A stretch of 64,000 nucleotides of DNA from Mactra quadrangularis. Taxonomy: Eukaryota > Mollusca > Bivalvia > Venerida > Mactridae. Positions 35,310 to 46,866 of this stretch are shown one piece after another. Position 1 is the stretch's first letter, and each line of letters opens with the position of its first letter. The DNA lies in assembly GCA_025267735.1 (NCBI GenBank), contig CM046294.1:32705222-32769221 (forward strand), given 5' to 3'. Under the pieces are notes generated by a model. The model had not been told where the DNA came from. It did not search any database and saw only the letters and a program-made list of their open reading frames with translations. A program made the position numbers and the translations under genes.

Positions 35310-36040
35310 ATAGGTCGTTTGCGGTAAAGCTGGACCCCTAAAATCATGATATATCTCAATAACTATCAGATGGAATTAACTCAAATTTTGTATGTGATCA
35401 TAACTAGCATTTTCCTTCTCAAATCCAAAAATTCAGAATTTTTCTTTAATTACATAACATACTTCCCATAGACATGCAATGCAAATTTTGAAGCCAAAAA
35501 GCGACTTTTGTTAAATGGGTATGTGCCATAATCAGAACAGCCACATAACAGTAGATACAAAATAATATCTAAATATGAGGCCCGGTTAGAAATTTATTTG
35601 ATAACAAAGTATAACAGTATATACAAACTCAAACATCATCATCACTGTCGTCTGCATCGTCAAAATCTATACAAATTCTACACGTACGATTTTAAAGACG
35701 GGCCTCTGCTTTACAATTCAGTAGACCGTCGAGTGTTTATTTAAGCGACAAATTTACAGTAAACGCACGGGACTTTGTATAAATACACTGGAAGTATGAC
35801 AATGTTATAATCAGAACAGCTTATTTTACCTCCCGCAGGATTTTTGATAAAAAATTCCAAATATTTTGCATTGTACCTTATGGAAAACTTTTTTATTTAT
35901 CTATTAAAAATTCTGAAAATTTTAATCCTAGAAGGAAAAATTGAGATAAGATTGTATTAAAATTTTTAGCAAAATCGCTGTTATGGTTTAAAAGATATCT
36001 ACGGCAAATAGGGGTCCAGCATTAACACAAACGACCTATA
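35310..36040 (-). mobile_element. 0.73-kb TIR element, copy B
   Basis: Ends TATAGGTCGTTTGCGGTAAA and, inverted, TATAGGTCGTTTGTGTTAAT, both running into GCTGGACCCC. It matches copy A (25934-26661) in reverse orientation along its whole length, including the GCATGTCTATGGGAAGT phrase inverted near 35470. Confidence 0.85.
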
Positions 36041-36478
36041 CTGTACAATGTTAAGTATATCCGTTTGAATTTGGGTTATATTTACTATAAGTTTTTAATT
36101 ATTATTCAATTCCTAGCTGGCAAATTAGTCGAGTAAATTAATTTGTTATATGGGGTATCCTTATAAACGAACCTTAACCTAGCAGTTCAAGGGATTTTGA
36201 CTGATGATTTTTAAATTGTCATATCTAAAAAATCCTTGGAATGATGATGGAAATATTTGACAAACGTCAACTAGACACATCGAACAAACGAAAAATGAAC
36301 TATATGTGATTCAACTAAACACTTCATTTTTAAACATTTTCAAAAAGTAGTTGGCGCATTCTTATTGAAAATGAGTGTAAATAGTGGACAATATATATAT
36401 TTTTCAATCAATTGAACCAAAGAATAAATAATTGTGTTAGAATTATAATTTAAATTTGATGTTTTCAGGATATTGATA

Positions 36479-36602
36479 ATATGATGTCATATCAAGCTAT
36501 GTACACTCTCGATGGAATATAATCAATTCACTAGATGTCTTGAAGAATGGAATTGGAGGACCAGTTTGTTTGGAGCAGCGCAGTTACAGAGGAGTTTACT
36601 TG
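36479..36602 (+). other. candidate small exon
   Basis: Acceptor GATGTTTTCAG (ending 36478), 124 bp of balanced composition, donor GTAGAG (36603; weaker than consensus). One frame (DIDNMMSYQAMYTLDGI) is open for 17 codons and then stops. It could be a terminal coding piece or part of a non-coding transcript. Confidence 0.2.
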
Positions 36603-37165
36603 GTAGAGATCTTTACCACATTTACTTTTAGTTTTTTGCCAAGTCAATGCTGTCTTTGTTTAGTGATATCTGTTGACCCTTGAGGTAATACTTACAAAAT
36701 TATTAATTAATAGCTATATACTCAAATGAAGTATTTAATGAAGAATTGTGATGAGAAATTACCAAATATGTCATCACTCAATCAACCACTCATAACATTT
36801 GTAAATCTTCTACAAAACTCTTATAAGATGTGAGGCTGGTCTCAAAAAAATTAGTTTTTTCTGACTACAGTATTTTATTATATAAATGCAATTTGTCGCC
36901 AAGAGAATTACCTCAGATAATACAAAAATTTGTCAGATTTTATAGCTGATATTTTAATTATTGGTGCAATAATGTTTAGCAAATAACTTTCACTGTTCAA
37001 ACTTAAATTGGTGCAGTTATTATTAGATTTTGTATGGTCCATTCAGAAGGTATTATTTTATGTATGCACATTGAAATACCGGTACTTTTCCTACTGCTTA
37101 TAAGTACTTACTTTACACTTTTATTATCTTATGATATAAAAATTTATACCGTTTAATGTTCTTAA
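36603..37165. other. unclassified A+T-rich
   Basis: No frame, repeat partner or RNA gene seen. Confidence 0.25.
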
Positions 37166-37368
37166 ATAGACAATATCTGGAATTCAAATGTTTGGATTTT
37201 CCCTTGCGGTACAAACAAACTTACTGTCATGATGAAACCTGTGTATAAAGAACAATAGGATTTAATTTTTATTTCATGCTTTACAGCTATCATGTGCAAC
37301 AAGCTTTATTTGTACCACCTGTGCACAGACGGAAAAGCCCATAAATTTGAGTTCCGAATTAGGTCTGC
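37166..37368 (-). mobile_element. MITE, about 203 bp, copy of 8839-9045
   Basis: Long inverted arms: GACAATATCTGGAATTCAAA...GGTACAAACAAA against TTTGTACC...GAGTTCCGAATTAGGTCT. The interior AAAGAACAATAGGATTTAAT is shared with the copy at 8839-9045, in the other orientation. Confidence 0.75.
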
Positions 37369-38077
37369 TGAGACCAGCTAAAGTAAATTGCTTTAGTAGA
37401 GTATGAAGATTTAAAGATATACATCTCTTCCAAAATTTTACTTCGTCTTATAAAGATATGTAAAACTGACACATAAATTTCAAAAGGTATAATGATATAT
37501 TGGCTGAACATCCACATGACTACAGCCAAATAAAATTTATAAAATTTATAAAAATACATGTTTGTGAATTAATACAAATAGTTAATCATCGAATACTTTT
37601 TAAATTTTGTGGTTGGCAAACTGAAAATAATTACACCCACAGGGAATCGAACGATATTACATGCATGCTTTAACTTAACACAGGCATGAAATATCCGTGA
37701 AAGTTATAATTGTCCACATGCTTTTACTGTGTAAACTATAAAGAAATAAATGAAAACTTCTATTTTGTTCAGTACTTATATAATTACATCAATCTTCATG
37801 ATCGTACAACAATTTTCATTTTCTATGTTGCTTACAAATTTGGCCAGTATTACATTCAAATGGGAGCAGGACGTGAACGTTTAGACTGAGCGTGAAACTT
37901 GAACGTGAGGCCTGACTTTTCATGCTCTTAAAATAAATGTTAAATATCAAAGTTTTTGGGTTTTAAGCGTAAAATGCTGTTCAAAGATCAGCTTATTCAC
38001 CTATTCAGTGGACAGGTCCAATGTTTAAAGTACAAAAACACGCATGACCTAGAATACAACCTGTAGTCAGTTATATA
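37369..38077. other. unclassified A+T-rich
   Basis: Contains the small palindrome CTAAAGTAAATTGCTTTAG (37379-37397). No gene or larger repeat identified. Confidence 0.25.
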
Positions 38078-38462
38078 CAGTACCCACCAAAAGTTAGGGG
38101 ACATTTTCACTTTGTAGGCCTACTGAAAAGTATTTATCTAAAATTTCATCTAAATCACAGTTTATATTTGAAATGCTTTTTTAGTTTTGCTTTATATTTT
38201 GGTTATCATTATAATTATAACTGAGACTACAAAATTAGCATAAAAGCTATGTTATAGAAACTAATAACAATAAACATGGTTTGGGACGCTTCTGGATGTC
38301 AAATGCTAAATCTAGAAGATTTGCTGCATACATGAATTTTGTTTTCAAATTTATCACAAACCGTACTTAAATATATTAAAAATAATGATTCTACAAAAAT
38401 AATCATCAAAATTTAAGAATTGTAGTAAATTTCTTTTGTCTCCAAACTTTTGGTGGGTAATG
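38078..38462 (+). mobile_element. Tc1-type MITE, copy 1 (uninterrupted)
   Basis: Left TA|CAGTACCCACCAAAAGTT and right AACTTTTGGTGGGTAATG are inverted repeats of about 25 bp. 385 bp, no frame. It provides the empty-site reference for the copies split at 28127 and 50455, because its interior (read in reverse) contains ATTATTTTTAATATATTTAA. Confidence 0.85.
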
Positions 38463-39230
38463 CATAAGGTTCTTTTGTGCTTGATGTTGGATAATAATTG
38501 TTCCTAAATATTTTAGTCTGCAAAACTTTAGTTCAATTATGTTTGGGGTGTATTGGAATCTCCAATTTTATTGAAATCAGATCAAATACATGATAGAATC
38601 TTGCTGATTGCTGCTTTTGTTGTATGATGGTTGCAACTGCCAACACTTTTCTGCCTCGTTATAGCATTACTTTGATGTTTTGGTAGAGGGATTGCCATTC
38701 AGTTGTGGGGATGTCACGGCTTAGTCTCCTGTGGTCTTCCTATGTCACTGAGATGGTTATGCAGTTTTAGAGATTTTACTGATATGTCTCTGGGACTTTG
38801 AGTGAAATTACTCAATGGCTGAAATTGAATTTCTGTAACTATGTATAGTTTGTAGAGGATTTTCCAGGATAAAGTCTTGGCAAAGTTGCAATTGCTAAAT
38901 GGTTGAAATTGTTTTTATTGAGCTATACATTGCCATCCAAAATAATCTTTATAATACAATAAGAATTTTATGAAGGTGTATTTACATATTAGGATTATTA
39001 TAATAGATTGTTTAATTTTGAAAGGGGAAAAATGATACTGTATACATGAGCATGTATCTTATGATATGTTTTTACATTTGTAATTTATAAAGAGATGGTA
39101 AAAATTTAAATACAATACATACATTTACAAGAATGTATAGGTTACTATGGATGGGTTTGTATATTCAATGCTGTGATGTTGCTGCAACATTGTCTCAGTG
39201 ATATCATTAAGTCTTATTATCTCAGACCAG
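38463..39230. other. unclassified; weak coding-like trace on - strand
   Basis: Around 38590-38730 a - strand frame reads RRLSRDIPTTEWQSLYQNIK with few stops nearby. I do not recognise it, and the open stretch is too short to call. Confidence 0.2.
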
Positions 39231-39240
39231 TCAGTGAAAT

Positions 39241-39473
39241 TTATGTTTTGTTGGTTTAAACGCCATAGCAACACATTGTATAGGTCTTTTAACAGGCAGT
39301 CAATCAACCTGCTCACTCCTCCTGGAAAGGCTAAATCTCTGGATATAGCTGTTAATCAACTACTAAGTTCATACTTTTGTCAGTGACTGACAACTGATCA
39401 CATAATTAAAAATCATTAGAGGGAGATAGCCGTAGAAATAATTTCATGACCAAGCTCCACGAAAGTATGCCCG
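39241..39473 (-). mobile_element. tRNA-derived SINE (family 1), head lost, with TSD
   Basis: Flanked by TCAGTGAAAT on both sides (39231-39240, 39474-39483). The sequence is family 1 in reverse: tail TTGGTTTAAACGCC, body GGCTAAATCTCTGGATATAG and CATGACCAAGCTCCACGAAA. It is truncated just after the tRNA-like head, as seen with incomplete reverse transcription. Confidence 0.85.
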
Positions 39474-39483
39474 TCAGTGAAAT

Positions 39484-40281
39484 ATCCAAGTGGATGGGAT
39501 CATGATGCCACATGATTGCAATGCAAATATGAGTGGTTGGGTGGGGCTATGTTGCCACAATATTTTATGCAAATTATCAAACTCAATTCATTGAAAACCT
39601 GTTAGAGAGACAGCCAAGTGACTTTTGTGATGGCAATCTATATGAAGCAAAAATAGGAAAAGGAAGCATGGGCTGACATTGTCTACCTTTGAATGGTATA
39701 CTGCAGTTGAGCTCACAGTTTAAATGTTAAATGATGGTTCAAACTGATTCAATTTGATTTTCAAATTTACATGTTTGGAAATCCCTCAAAATTTGTCAAT
39801 TTTACAAGTATGTCAGATGACACAAATTGATGGTTTAGTGCAAAACTAGTCTAACTACATTTATTTAAGGGGGTTGACTAGTTTTTTGTTGACCTTTCAA
39901 AATAGCCTTCTACATACAGATCTTTATGTGCAATTAAAAGGGCATACATGTATGTAAAGTCAATATATGGTTGAAAGTAGGGATTAAATGATGATAGATT
40001 ATAATCAATAATTTATCATTTCAGTTAATGTAGGAAAACAACGTGCCAGGATTTTATAGGACTGAGACATTTTTTGGCAAAAAGATGAAAAAAATATAAT
40101 GTTCGCAGATAATGATAAAAGTTGGCAGGCTAAAACCTGAAAAAAATTTTTGTTCTTTTCTCTTCTATAAAAGTGTTCATATTTTGAAAATTGTATAAGT
40201 TGCTGTATTTCCGGTTGACAGCCTGTTCTATGTATACTATGTTGTTAGATGATTCATTACTTATTATTTACCTTATTTATT
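39484..40281. other. unclassified
   Basis: A+T-rich. No frame or repeat partner recognised, apart from a phrase (AATATAATGTTCGCAGATAATGATAAAA, split here in two parts around 40095) that resembles one near 9830. Confidence 0.25.
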
Positions 40282-40547
40282 ATACCCCCGCTTCGAAGAA
40301 GAGGCGGGTATACTGTTTTACCCTTGTCCGTGCGTGCGTCCGTCCGTCCGTTACAAAATTTCCGTCACAGTTTTCTCAGCAACTATACCATGCACCAGCC
40401 TGAAACTTTGCATATTGCTTCATCCTATAGTCCCATGTGGTGTAAAGCGATTTCATGCTCCTTGCTCATCTACTTCCTGTTTGTCGCATATTTTTAGATT
40501 TTGGCGGGGGTATCACTAGTGAGCATTAGCTCACAGATTTACTTGTT
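40282..40547 (+). mobile_element. Helentron-like element, TACCCCCGCTTCGAAG subfamily, copy 2
   Basis: 5' hairpin ATACCCCCGCTTCGAAGAAG; shorter GTCC microsatellite than copy 1; identical 3' end, hairpin GTGAGCATTAGCTCAC and ACTTGTT (ending 40547). Very similar to 28280-28565, so both are recent. Confidence 0.85.
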
Positions 40548-41138
40548 TTTTCAGCATGAAACAAGTGTAACCTGAGTATCATGCAAGCTTGAAAATTTGT
40601 ATGTAACTATGTGACCTGATTATCACAAAGGCTTCTAAACATCATTGTATCAATGTAAGTAAATTATCATTATATTTATTATTTCTAAACAAGGTTGGAA
40701 TTGCCCTTTATGCATATTCGTTCACAATGGTATGCTATGCTTGACTAGCTTCGTACATCGTGTACTAAGTTTATTATTTAAACCAAATATATGTATTCTA
40801 AAATTCATATGTTTGCCACGTTAATCTAATAATCTACATTAAAGTTTGTGGAGGGCAAGTTCAATTATTGTTTACTATTACTTAGTTTTTCTAATGCAAA
40901 TTTTGACTCTATGAATTACATGTATCCATTTTCAGGATAGCTATATTATAGAACTGTAAAGGTAAAAAGCTGCATCTATCTATTTACCAAAAACAGTGGA
41001 ACTCATCTTTTCCATGATTCTGCATTAACAAAAGTATCTAATTGGGAATCACCTGATTTACTGTTCATGTAATAGCGTCAATAACAACAAATATCTTTGT
41101 GATATATGTTCATGGACACTTTGCACGGGGGGGTCAGG
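40548..41138. other. unclassified
   Basis: A+T-rich, no gene or repeat partner seen. Confidence 0.25.
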
Positions 41139-41454
41139 ACAACCCATCCTGACGACAACTCAACCTGTGACAGCTCAACTCATAGATAAAGACAAACAAA
41201 CCAGCAGACAACTCATTCTGTATCATAATAATTAATTATTCTAGTGTAAAGTATTTATATGAATTTAAATTGATTTTAAACATAAATTTATCATATATGG
41301 AAAATATTTTTGAACAAAATACAATTATTGTTAGATAATTAGATTATTTAAAAAAAAAATGAGAAAAGCAGTTCGTGTGAAGATTGCGTAAAATTGTGTT
41401 GTGTTGTATTAATTGCAGATGTACCATTAGTATTCTTCTAAGTTTAAATTACTG

Positions 41455-41948
41455 TTAACCCTTAACCCGCATTTTTATGTGTCTAGACCCCTCCTCCAGG
41501 GGGGTTCTGAAGGGGGATGTGCCCCCATTTGTTGCTGGGGTTTGAAGGGAGCCCAGCACCAGAAAAAAAATCGGGGTCATTGAGTTCAGAGAAATGGCGC
41601 CAAATGCTGATAAGAAAACACGTTTTCAGTATCTGAAAAGACCTGGCACTTTAGACCTCAATTATGGAAAAATATTACTGTTTGAAGTGCAAAATGTGGG
41701 GTGGAAAAAGAGCGAAAATTGCATTTTTTTGCCGTTTTTGCTCCGCCCCAGGGTTGCCATGGTATCCGGGATCGGGTCTCAACTTGATTTTTCTGAAAGA
41801 CATTCACCTAGGTAATAACTTGGCCAAGTTGCATATCTGTACATGTATGACAATTAGTAATGAAATTAGAGAATCTTGAAATAGCCCTTGCGCGTAATGG
41901 TGAAAAAATGGCTACTTTTCACACATGACGCAACCAGTAAAGGGTTAA
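41455..41948 (+). mobile_element. piggyBac-like MITE, intact, TTAA-flanked
   Basis: Left TTAA|CCCTTAACCCGC, right CAACCAGTAAAGGG|TTAA: termini CCCTT...AAGGG directly inside TTAA on both sides, as in piggyBac elements. 494 bp, no frame of note (41594-41815 and 41664-41879 overlap each other in different phases). A second copy at 59592-62905 carries a 3-kb insertion. Confidence 0.75.
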
Positions 41949-42389
41949 TTCTGTTGATCATTTATTATTACTTCATCAAAAGCTTTACTCATTAACATAA
42001 AAATCTTTGATTAATAAAATAGACAAACATTTAATGATGATAGATTATGATTAGGTTTGCCAATTTTGTTCATTTTTAAGTAGCATTAATGTATCATTAA
42101 TTACACATGTTTGATAAATTTTGTATTGATAATTTTATACATTCGATTATAACATAATGCAAATTCTAGAAAATCTAGTAAATTGTAATTGAACTTACCA
42201 TTTATATATCTGTAATAAATGCTATTTTTAATTGAACAAGTAACAGTCTGTCAAACAAATCTTGATCTATAATAAGTACAATACATACCTTATATTCATC
42301 AAGTAATTTAATTGTAAAATTAATAATCAATGGTTGGGATAGCTCTTATTTAAAGTTATATTCATGATACATATTTAATATGCAATCTA

Positions 42390-42758
42390 AAGGGACTTTA
42401 GTCTGTTATCTTCCCTTGATAAAATCTGAAGCAATCCAATTGGTAAGTAGGTCCTTACAGTTGGAATCCTCGGGTTTTATCATTGAATACCTATGTAAGG
42501 ATAATAAAATAGTTCATCTAATGTCTTTCTTCAGATAATGAAGATATTTACAGAAGTGATGAAATGTAGACAGTTCTTTACCCTTAAAATATTTAAAAGC
42601 TTGAATTTCAAACAAATTAAGTGATTTATAAAAAAGTTATCTAAGATTAGTTTTGGCCAATTGACGTTGAAAAGTAAGGGTAAAATCCGAGTAATCCAAC
42701 TAATTGGACCTACCTATTTGAAGACTATACAAGGGGAAATAACTCACCAATGTCCCTT
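42390..42758 (-). mobile_element. small TIR element Y, copy 2 (uninterrupted)
   Basis: AAGGGACTTTAGTCTGTTAT at the left; inverted AAGGGACATTGGTGAGTTAT at the right. In reverse it matches copy 1 (23634-25561 less the mariner) throughout and shows the unoccupied mariner site, CAAATAGGTAGGTCC. Confidence 0.85.
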
Positions 42759-43020
42759 ATAGGTACAACACAATTGATGCTATTTTTACTTAATCTTCCA
42801 TTTAGCCCTTTAAACTCTCAATTCTTAAAAAAGCTCTAAATACCAAACAATAATTGTATTTTATTCCAAAATATATTCTATGCACCATAAACTTTTGTTT
42901 TACTATATGTTTTTTCATTGATTGAGTTGTCCACAGGTTAGCTGTCTTTTGCAGGTAGAGTTGTCCCAACTGGGGGTCCTGGGTTGAGTTGTCGGCAGGA
43001 AGAGTTCATAATGGGTTGTC

Positions 43021-43784
43021 AATATAGAGGAGACTTATGTAAAATCTTGTAAAACATTTAAAAATCAACATTGTTATGGTTTCTGTATGGATTTAAGTTT
43101 AGTATTATGTTAGTAGAATTAATCTTCATGTTAAGAAATATTCTCAAAGCAATTGCTTGTTAGAATTCTTAAATTCGAAATCATGAAACAACTGTGTTCC
43201 ACTTTTCTTGGCTTATAGACATGCATACAGTTTTTTTCCTTTATAGTACTAATTATATTGTTATAAGCCAGTATGACTAAACAGTGACTATGACTATTTG
43301 CAAATATGAAATTCAGTTTTAAAATATGACTGTAATGTTTCAAATTAATTTCTATGTCTGCGATTATCTTCATTTATTTTAATTCCTGATGTTAAATTTG
43401 TAAATTACCTGTGTAAGAATTTAATATAGTTAAAATGTTTAAATTTCTTTAAGTCATATTCTTTTGGAAATCTTGCTTATACCCGCATGAATATGAATAT
43501 GTTTGGGTTGATTTTTGCTTTAGTCTTAATAAAACTTAATTTTTGTAATTTAAAATAAAAAAATGGAACATTTTGAAACGGAACATTTTGTAAAATTGTG
43601 ATTTTATCATAATTTAAAGTCTTATTTGTTTTGTAAATCACAAATTAACTTGTTTTCCAATAATAGATCATATTCATACAGTGATAACATTGTAACAGAT
43701 ATAAAGTAATTTGAAGGTTGCCTGCAAGACTGTCGTAACTGGCTCTTGAATCAATGCTCTTACTACAGTCTTGCGAGCATTGTC
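43021..43784. other. unclassified A+T-rich
   Basis: No frame above 80 codons with recognisable content; the - frame 43131-43373 is A+T-driven. Confidence 0.25.
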
Positions 43785-43915
43785 CTAACATTTTTTTCTT
43801 CACATTTGATTTGAATAATATTAATATGTTACATTCATGCCTTAACGTTTGTAATAAATTATTCCATAGAGTACAACCCCTGTATGCAAATGACTTCTGA
43901 CCCATGGTTTTAGCA
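43785..43915 (-). pseudogene. retroelement ORF2 C-terminal tail fragment
   Basis: The - strand gives GQKSFAYRGCTLWNNLLQTL followed by RHECNILILFKSNVKKKML. This fits the common end of LINE reverse transcriptase proteins (pattern G.RSF...G..LWN.LP..LR....L..FK..LK..L). It starts in frame a little upstream (KYAKT) and is followed by a frame that runs on without family content. Isolated fragment; clade not determined. Confidence 0.6.
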
Positions 43916-44309
43916 TATTTGTTAATGTATTCGGTAGATTTTTAAGTAATTTAAGCAACCATTAAATTAAATGTAACTAAACAAACCAGACTTGAATTAT
44001 AGATAAAAATAGATAACATAGACCATAGCAAACATCTGTACTTTAACATGAATATAATATACGAAGCAAAAGTTATAAAGCAAATGGTACAAAAACGTAA
44101 ATATTTGCGAAAGTTTTAATGAAAATGATGTGAAATTTAATATGATAATAAAACAATTGTTTGTCATGAGTATTGAATAGTTACTAAAACAGTATGTGAA
44201 GATTTTTGGAAAGAAAATATTCACAGAATCAAAAGCCCGGTAGGAAGAAAAAGTTAACAGATTTGAATGAGTGTGTGTCTAATTTGAATTCACGTCTGTT
44301 AAAATCCTG

Positions 44310-44690
44310 AGTCTTTAAGACCCATTAGAACGTCATTAAAACGTAGTAGGATGCTACTCCATGCCTCATGTAAAGCAATGTTTAGTTCCTGTAACTATGT
44401 CACATACTGTTCAATACGTTCACATATGCATCTGTCAAACATGTCCTTAAGACGTTCTATTGGATTTTTGTCTACTGAAAATGAGGACAAATCTAAAATC
44501 TTAATGTAATAAGTCCTGTGAAATGGAATTGTTGCCCAGATGGAATGTTGTCTGGTGTTATCTTGTTAGAGACAAAGACATGGGCGCCTGATGGCGTATT
44601 TAAAATCTTATTAGAATCTGTAGCGTTGGGCGTTGTGGTTCCCATTTATCACTACAAAACCTAGCTTGGCAGAATGGTCAATATTACTAC
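44310..44690 (-). pseudogene. Tc1-like transposase C-terminal fossil
   Basis: Read on the - strand in shifting frames: VVINGNHNAQRYRF (compare the NGNLNAQRYRD block of Tc1-type transposases), DNTRQH (from DNARPH, holding the second catalytic Asp), and ILDLSSFSVDKNPIERLKDM with the Glu of the DD34E triad. LQELNIALHEAWSSILLRFN follows, matching the C-terminal LQ.L...L..EWN.IP pattern. At least three stops and two frame shifts; no terminal repeats assigned. Non-functional. Confidence 0.7.
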
Positions 44691-44780
44691 ACAATTACCT
44701 GCTTGAATAAATTTGCTCCATGACCTGTAGCCTGCTCAATAACCCCGAACGATCCGTAACGTTCCGTTAGTCAGAGTGGG

Positions 44781-44898
44781 AACAACTTAACCCAAAGACA
44801 ACTCAACCTGAGAAAACTCAACTCCCTACTAACGGACTGAATTGTGTAAACTTTGAGTTGAGTTTTCCAAAGGTTGAGTTGTCTTAGGGTTGAATATC
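44781..44898. repeat. hairpin of the GACAACTCAACC family
   Basis: AACTTAACCCAAAGACAACTCAACC and AAAACTCAACTC (44784-44825, given in parts) are mirrored by GAGTTGAGTTTTCC and AGGTTGAGTTGTCTTAGGGT (44856-44895), around a 30-bp loop. Relates to the 41139-43020 element. Confidence 0.65.
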
Positions 44899-46316
44899 CC
44901 TAACCAAACATAAACTAACAGTAGTTACTGAACACGCTGATGGTAATTATTAATGGGGTATCTGTCAAACTGCTTATCCTCGATTTTCAATGCACAATAT
45001 TGGCATATTTACTGACTTGTGTTCAATATGACAAGTGGTACAATGTCACACAGTCTCTAGAGTTCTCAGCAAACTTTATTTGTTTGTGTACACACTAATT
45101 AACGTGCTTGCACAGGACTAGTGAAACTCGGTAAAAAAGGATTTACCAATGTTGTTCTTCGAAGCCTGACCGCCCAAGAAATTTTAACTCACTATCATGT
45201 GTGAACATACCGAGAGACTAAATGATGGCAAATATACCAATGTATGATATAAAATAAAAAACATGTAAAGAAAATTATTGTTTGTGTTATATAACTTTTG
45301 CTTAGTATATATTTTAATAACGATAAATAAGAATTTATAAATGATATAAATCTTTTGTTAAATGAATTCTCAACTATTTGCTTTGAATAAAATTGACTTT
45401 TATGTAAAAACAATTGCTAACTTCATCAAAATATATTTTATTGAACAAAACTAATCACTAACTTTACAAAAATATATTCATGGAAGATAGCCGATGCATA
45501 TAAATTCTTTTTCATCATTATGATTGATTTACTACTAAATCTAGATGGTAAATCATAGATGATATTTCCAAATTGATAATGGTCACCCATAATAACTGAA
45601 AGTACTGTTGGAAGGATGTTTTTGGAACGAAGGAATTCCTATGTATAATGCATATTCAATACCTCCCTAAGAAAAACAGATATAAGTTCGTTATAAAAAC
45701 CAGCTGATCAATGATTTCTTAGATGCAATTTTGAGCTTTTTTTCTACGTTCTCAGTTAAGTTTGATTGATGTAAACTGACATTAATAACATAATTTTAAC
45801 TATTAGTTTAAATTAGATTGTTTTCAAATCATCTACATTTGATTGTTACATATTTTTCTGTTGTACTATTTTCTTTGTTGCATTAAAACTTGTTTTCTAT
45901 CGAGTTTAAATTGAATTCAATTAGATGTTGTTCGTTCTTTTCAAATTTGGCAGACTGTTCCTATATTAAGGATTAAAAAATACTTCTAATAAGTCTACGA
46001 ATTTAAGTTAATGAAAACAATGGTTTAATGGCTAAGAGATAATCATACATTATGTAGTAAAGACATATGTGCTATTCATTTCTAATTTGAGTCTCCGAAA
46101 GACATATTACGTAAAATAATGAGATAAATTATTGCCTAGTTGCTGTCAAAGAATATTTTGCTTGCAGTCAATCTTTTTTCAATTGTAAAAAATAAGATCA
46201 TAATTATTATCTTGAATGGATTTTAACTTTAAGTTGAACTGTAAAAATACTTTAGAAGTAGACCTATTATTTGTACTTGATATAACATTTTAAGTCAATA
46301 TATTTGGATACATGGT
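44899..46316. other. unclassified A+T-rich
   Basis: No gene, RNA or repeat partner recognised over 1.4 kb. Frames here (for example 45195-45413, -) are A+T-driven. Confidence 0.3.
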
Positions 46317-46332
46317 ATTTTAAGAAACAGAG

Positions 46333-46645
46333 CCGCCCGGCTAGCTCAGTTGGTAGCACGCAAGTCTACTCATTGTGGGGTTGTGGGTTCGATTCCCGGG
46401 CGGGGCATACTTTCCTGGAGCTTTGTCATGAAATTATTTTTATGGCCATTCTCCCTCCTACCAATGATTTTTAATTATGTAGGGCAGTTTTCAGTCACTG
46501 ACGAAGGTATGCACTTAGTAGTTGGTTAACAGCTAAATCCAGAGATGTAGCCTTTCCAGGAGGAGTGAGTAGGTTGACTGACCGCCATTATATGACCTAT
46601 ACAGTGTGTTGCTAAGGCGTTAAACCAAAACCAAACAAAGTAACA
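46333..46645 (+). mobile_element. tRNA-derived SINE (family 1), full-length, 16-bp TSD
   Basis: Flanked by ATTTTAAGAAACAGAG and ATTTTAAGAAGCAGAG (46317-46332, 46646-46661; one mismatch). Head CCGCCCGGCTAGCTCAGTTG has a perfect A box and GGTTCGATTCCCGGGC a perfect B box. The body is followed by the tail TTAAACCAAAACCAAACAAA. 313 bp; best-preserved copy of the family. The head could still be read by RNA polymerase III. Confidence 0.92.
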
Positions 46646-46866
46646 ATTTTAAGAAGCAGAGCAAATGGAACATGACAATAATTAAATATGTATGAAGTCA
46701 TAGTCAGAGCTCCAGTCATATTGGTTGTATTAAACATTGCTGTCCATGCTTGATCTATTTTATGAAACTGTGCAAATATGAGATTTTCTGACTTGTGTCT
46801 AAAGATAATTTATTAATAAGGTATACATAAACATATAATAGCCAAGGTCTTTGATGGTTTTTGCAA

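Larger units (their letters stand above)
31264..36378. mobile_element. 5.1-kb inverted-repeat-bounded element with recurrent 14-nt motif
   Basis: Left ACACTCATTTTCAATAAGAA (31264 on) through GGCGCCAA is matched inverted at 36351-36378 (26 of 28 positions). A palindromic motif, consensus GTAAGGTTCGTTAC, occurs inside at 31456, 31999, 32013, 32344, 32363 (inverted), 33022, 35054 and 36166 (inverted, partial). I saw it nowhere else in the window. The outermost copies lie about 192 bp and 200 bp from the two ends, in opposite orientation. Two later elements (33136-34819 and 35310-36040) are nested, leaving about 2.7 kb of original sequence without a recognisable transposase. A 91-codon + frame (32663-32938) is unrecognised. 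Superfamily unknown. Confidence 0.55.
41139..43020. mobile_element. 1.9-kb element with GACAACTCAACC inverted ends, two nested elements
   Basis: Left GACAACCCATCCTGACGACA (41139 on) with ACTCAACCTG. The right end, inverted, gives GACAACCCATTATGAACTC...GACAACTCAACCC (about 42970-43020). Between them lie the piggyBac-like MITE (41455-41948) and element Y copy 2 (42390-42758), leaving about 1 kb of original sequence. The same GACAACTCAACC phrase forms a hairpin at 44781-44898. Confidence 0.5.

Noticed and set aside
41594..41879. Two overlapping frames in the piggyBac-like MITE
   Set aside because: They overlap in different phases within a 494-bp non-autonomous element and share no feature with piggyBac transposase.
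46333..46410. Genuine tRNA gene
   Set aside because: A and B boxes are good, but the head continues into the SINE body with a target duplication; four other copies share it. The same holds for 55239-55320.
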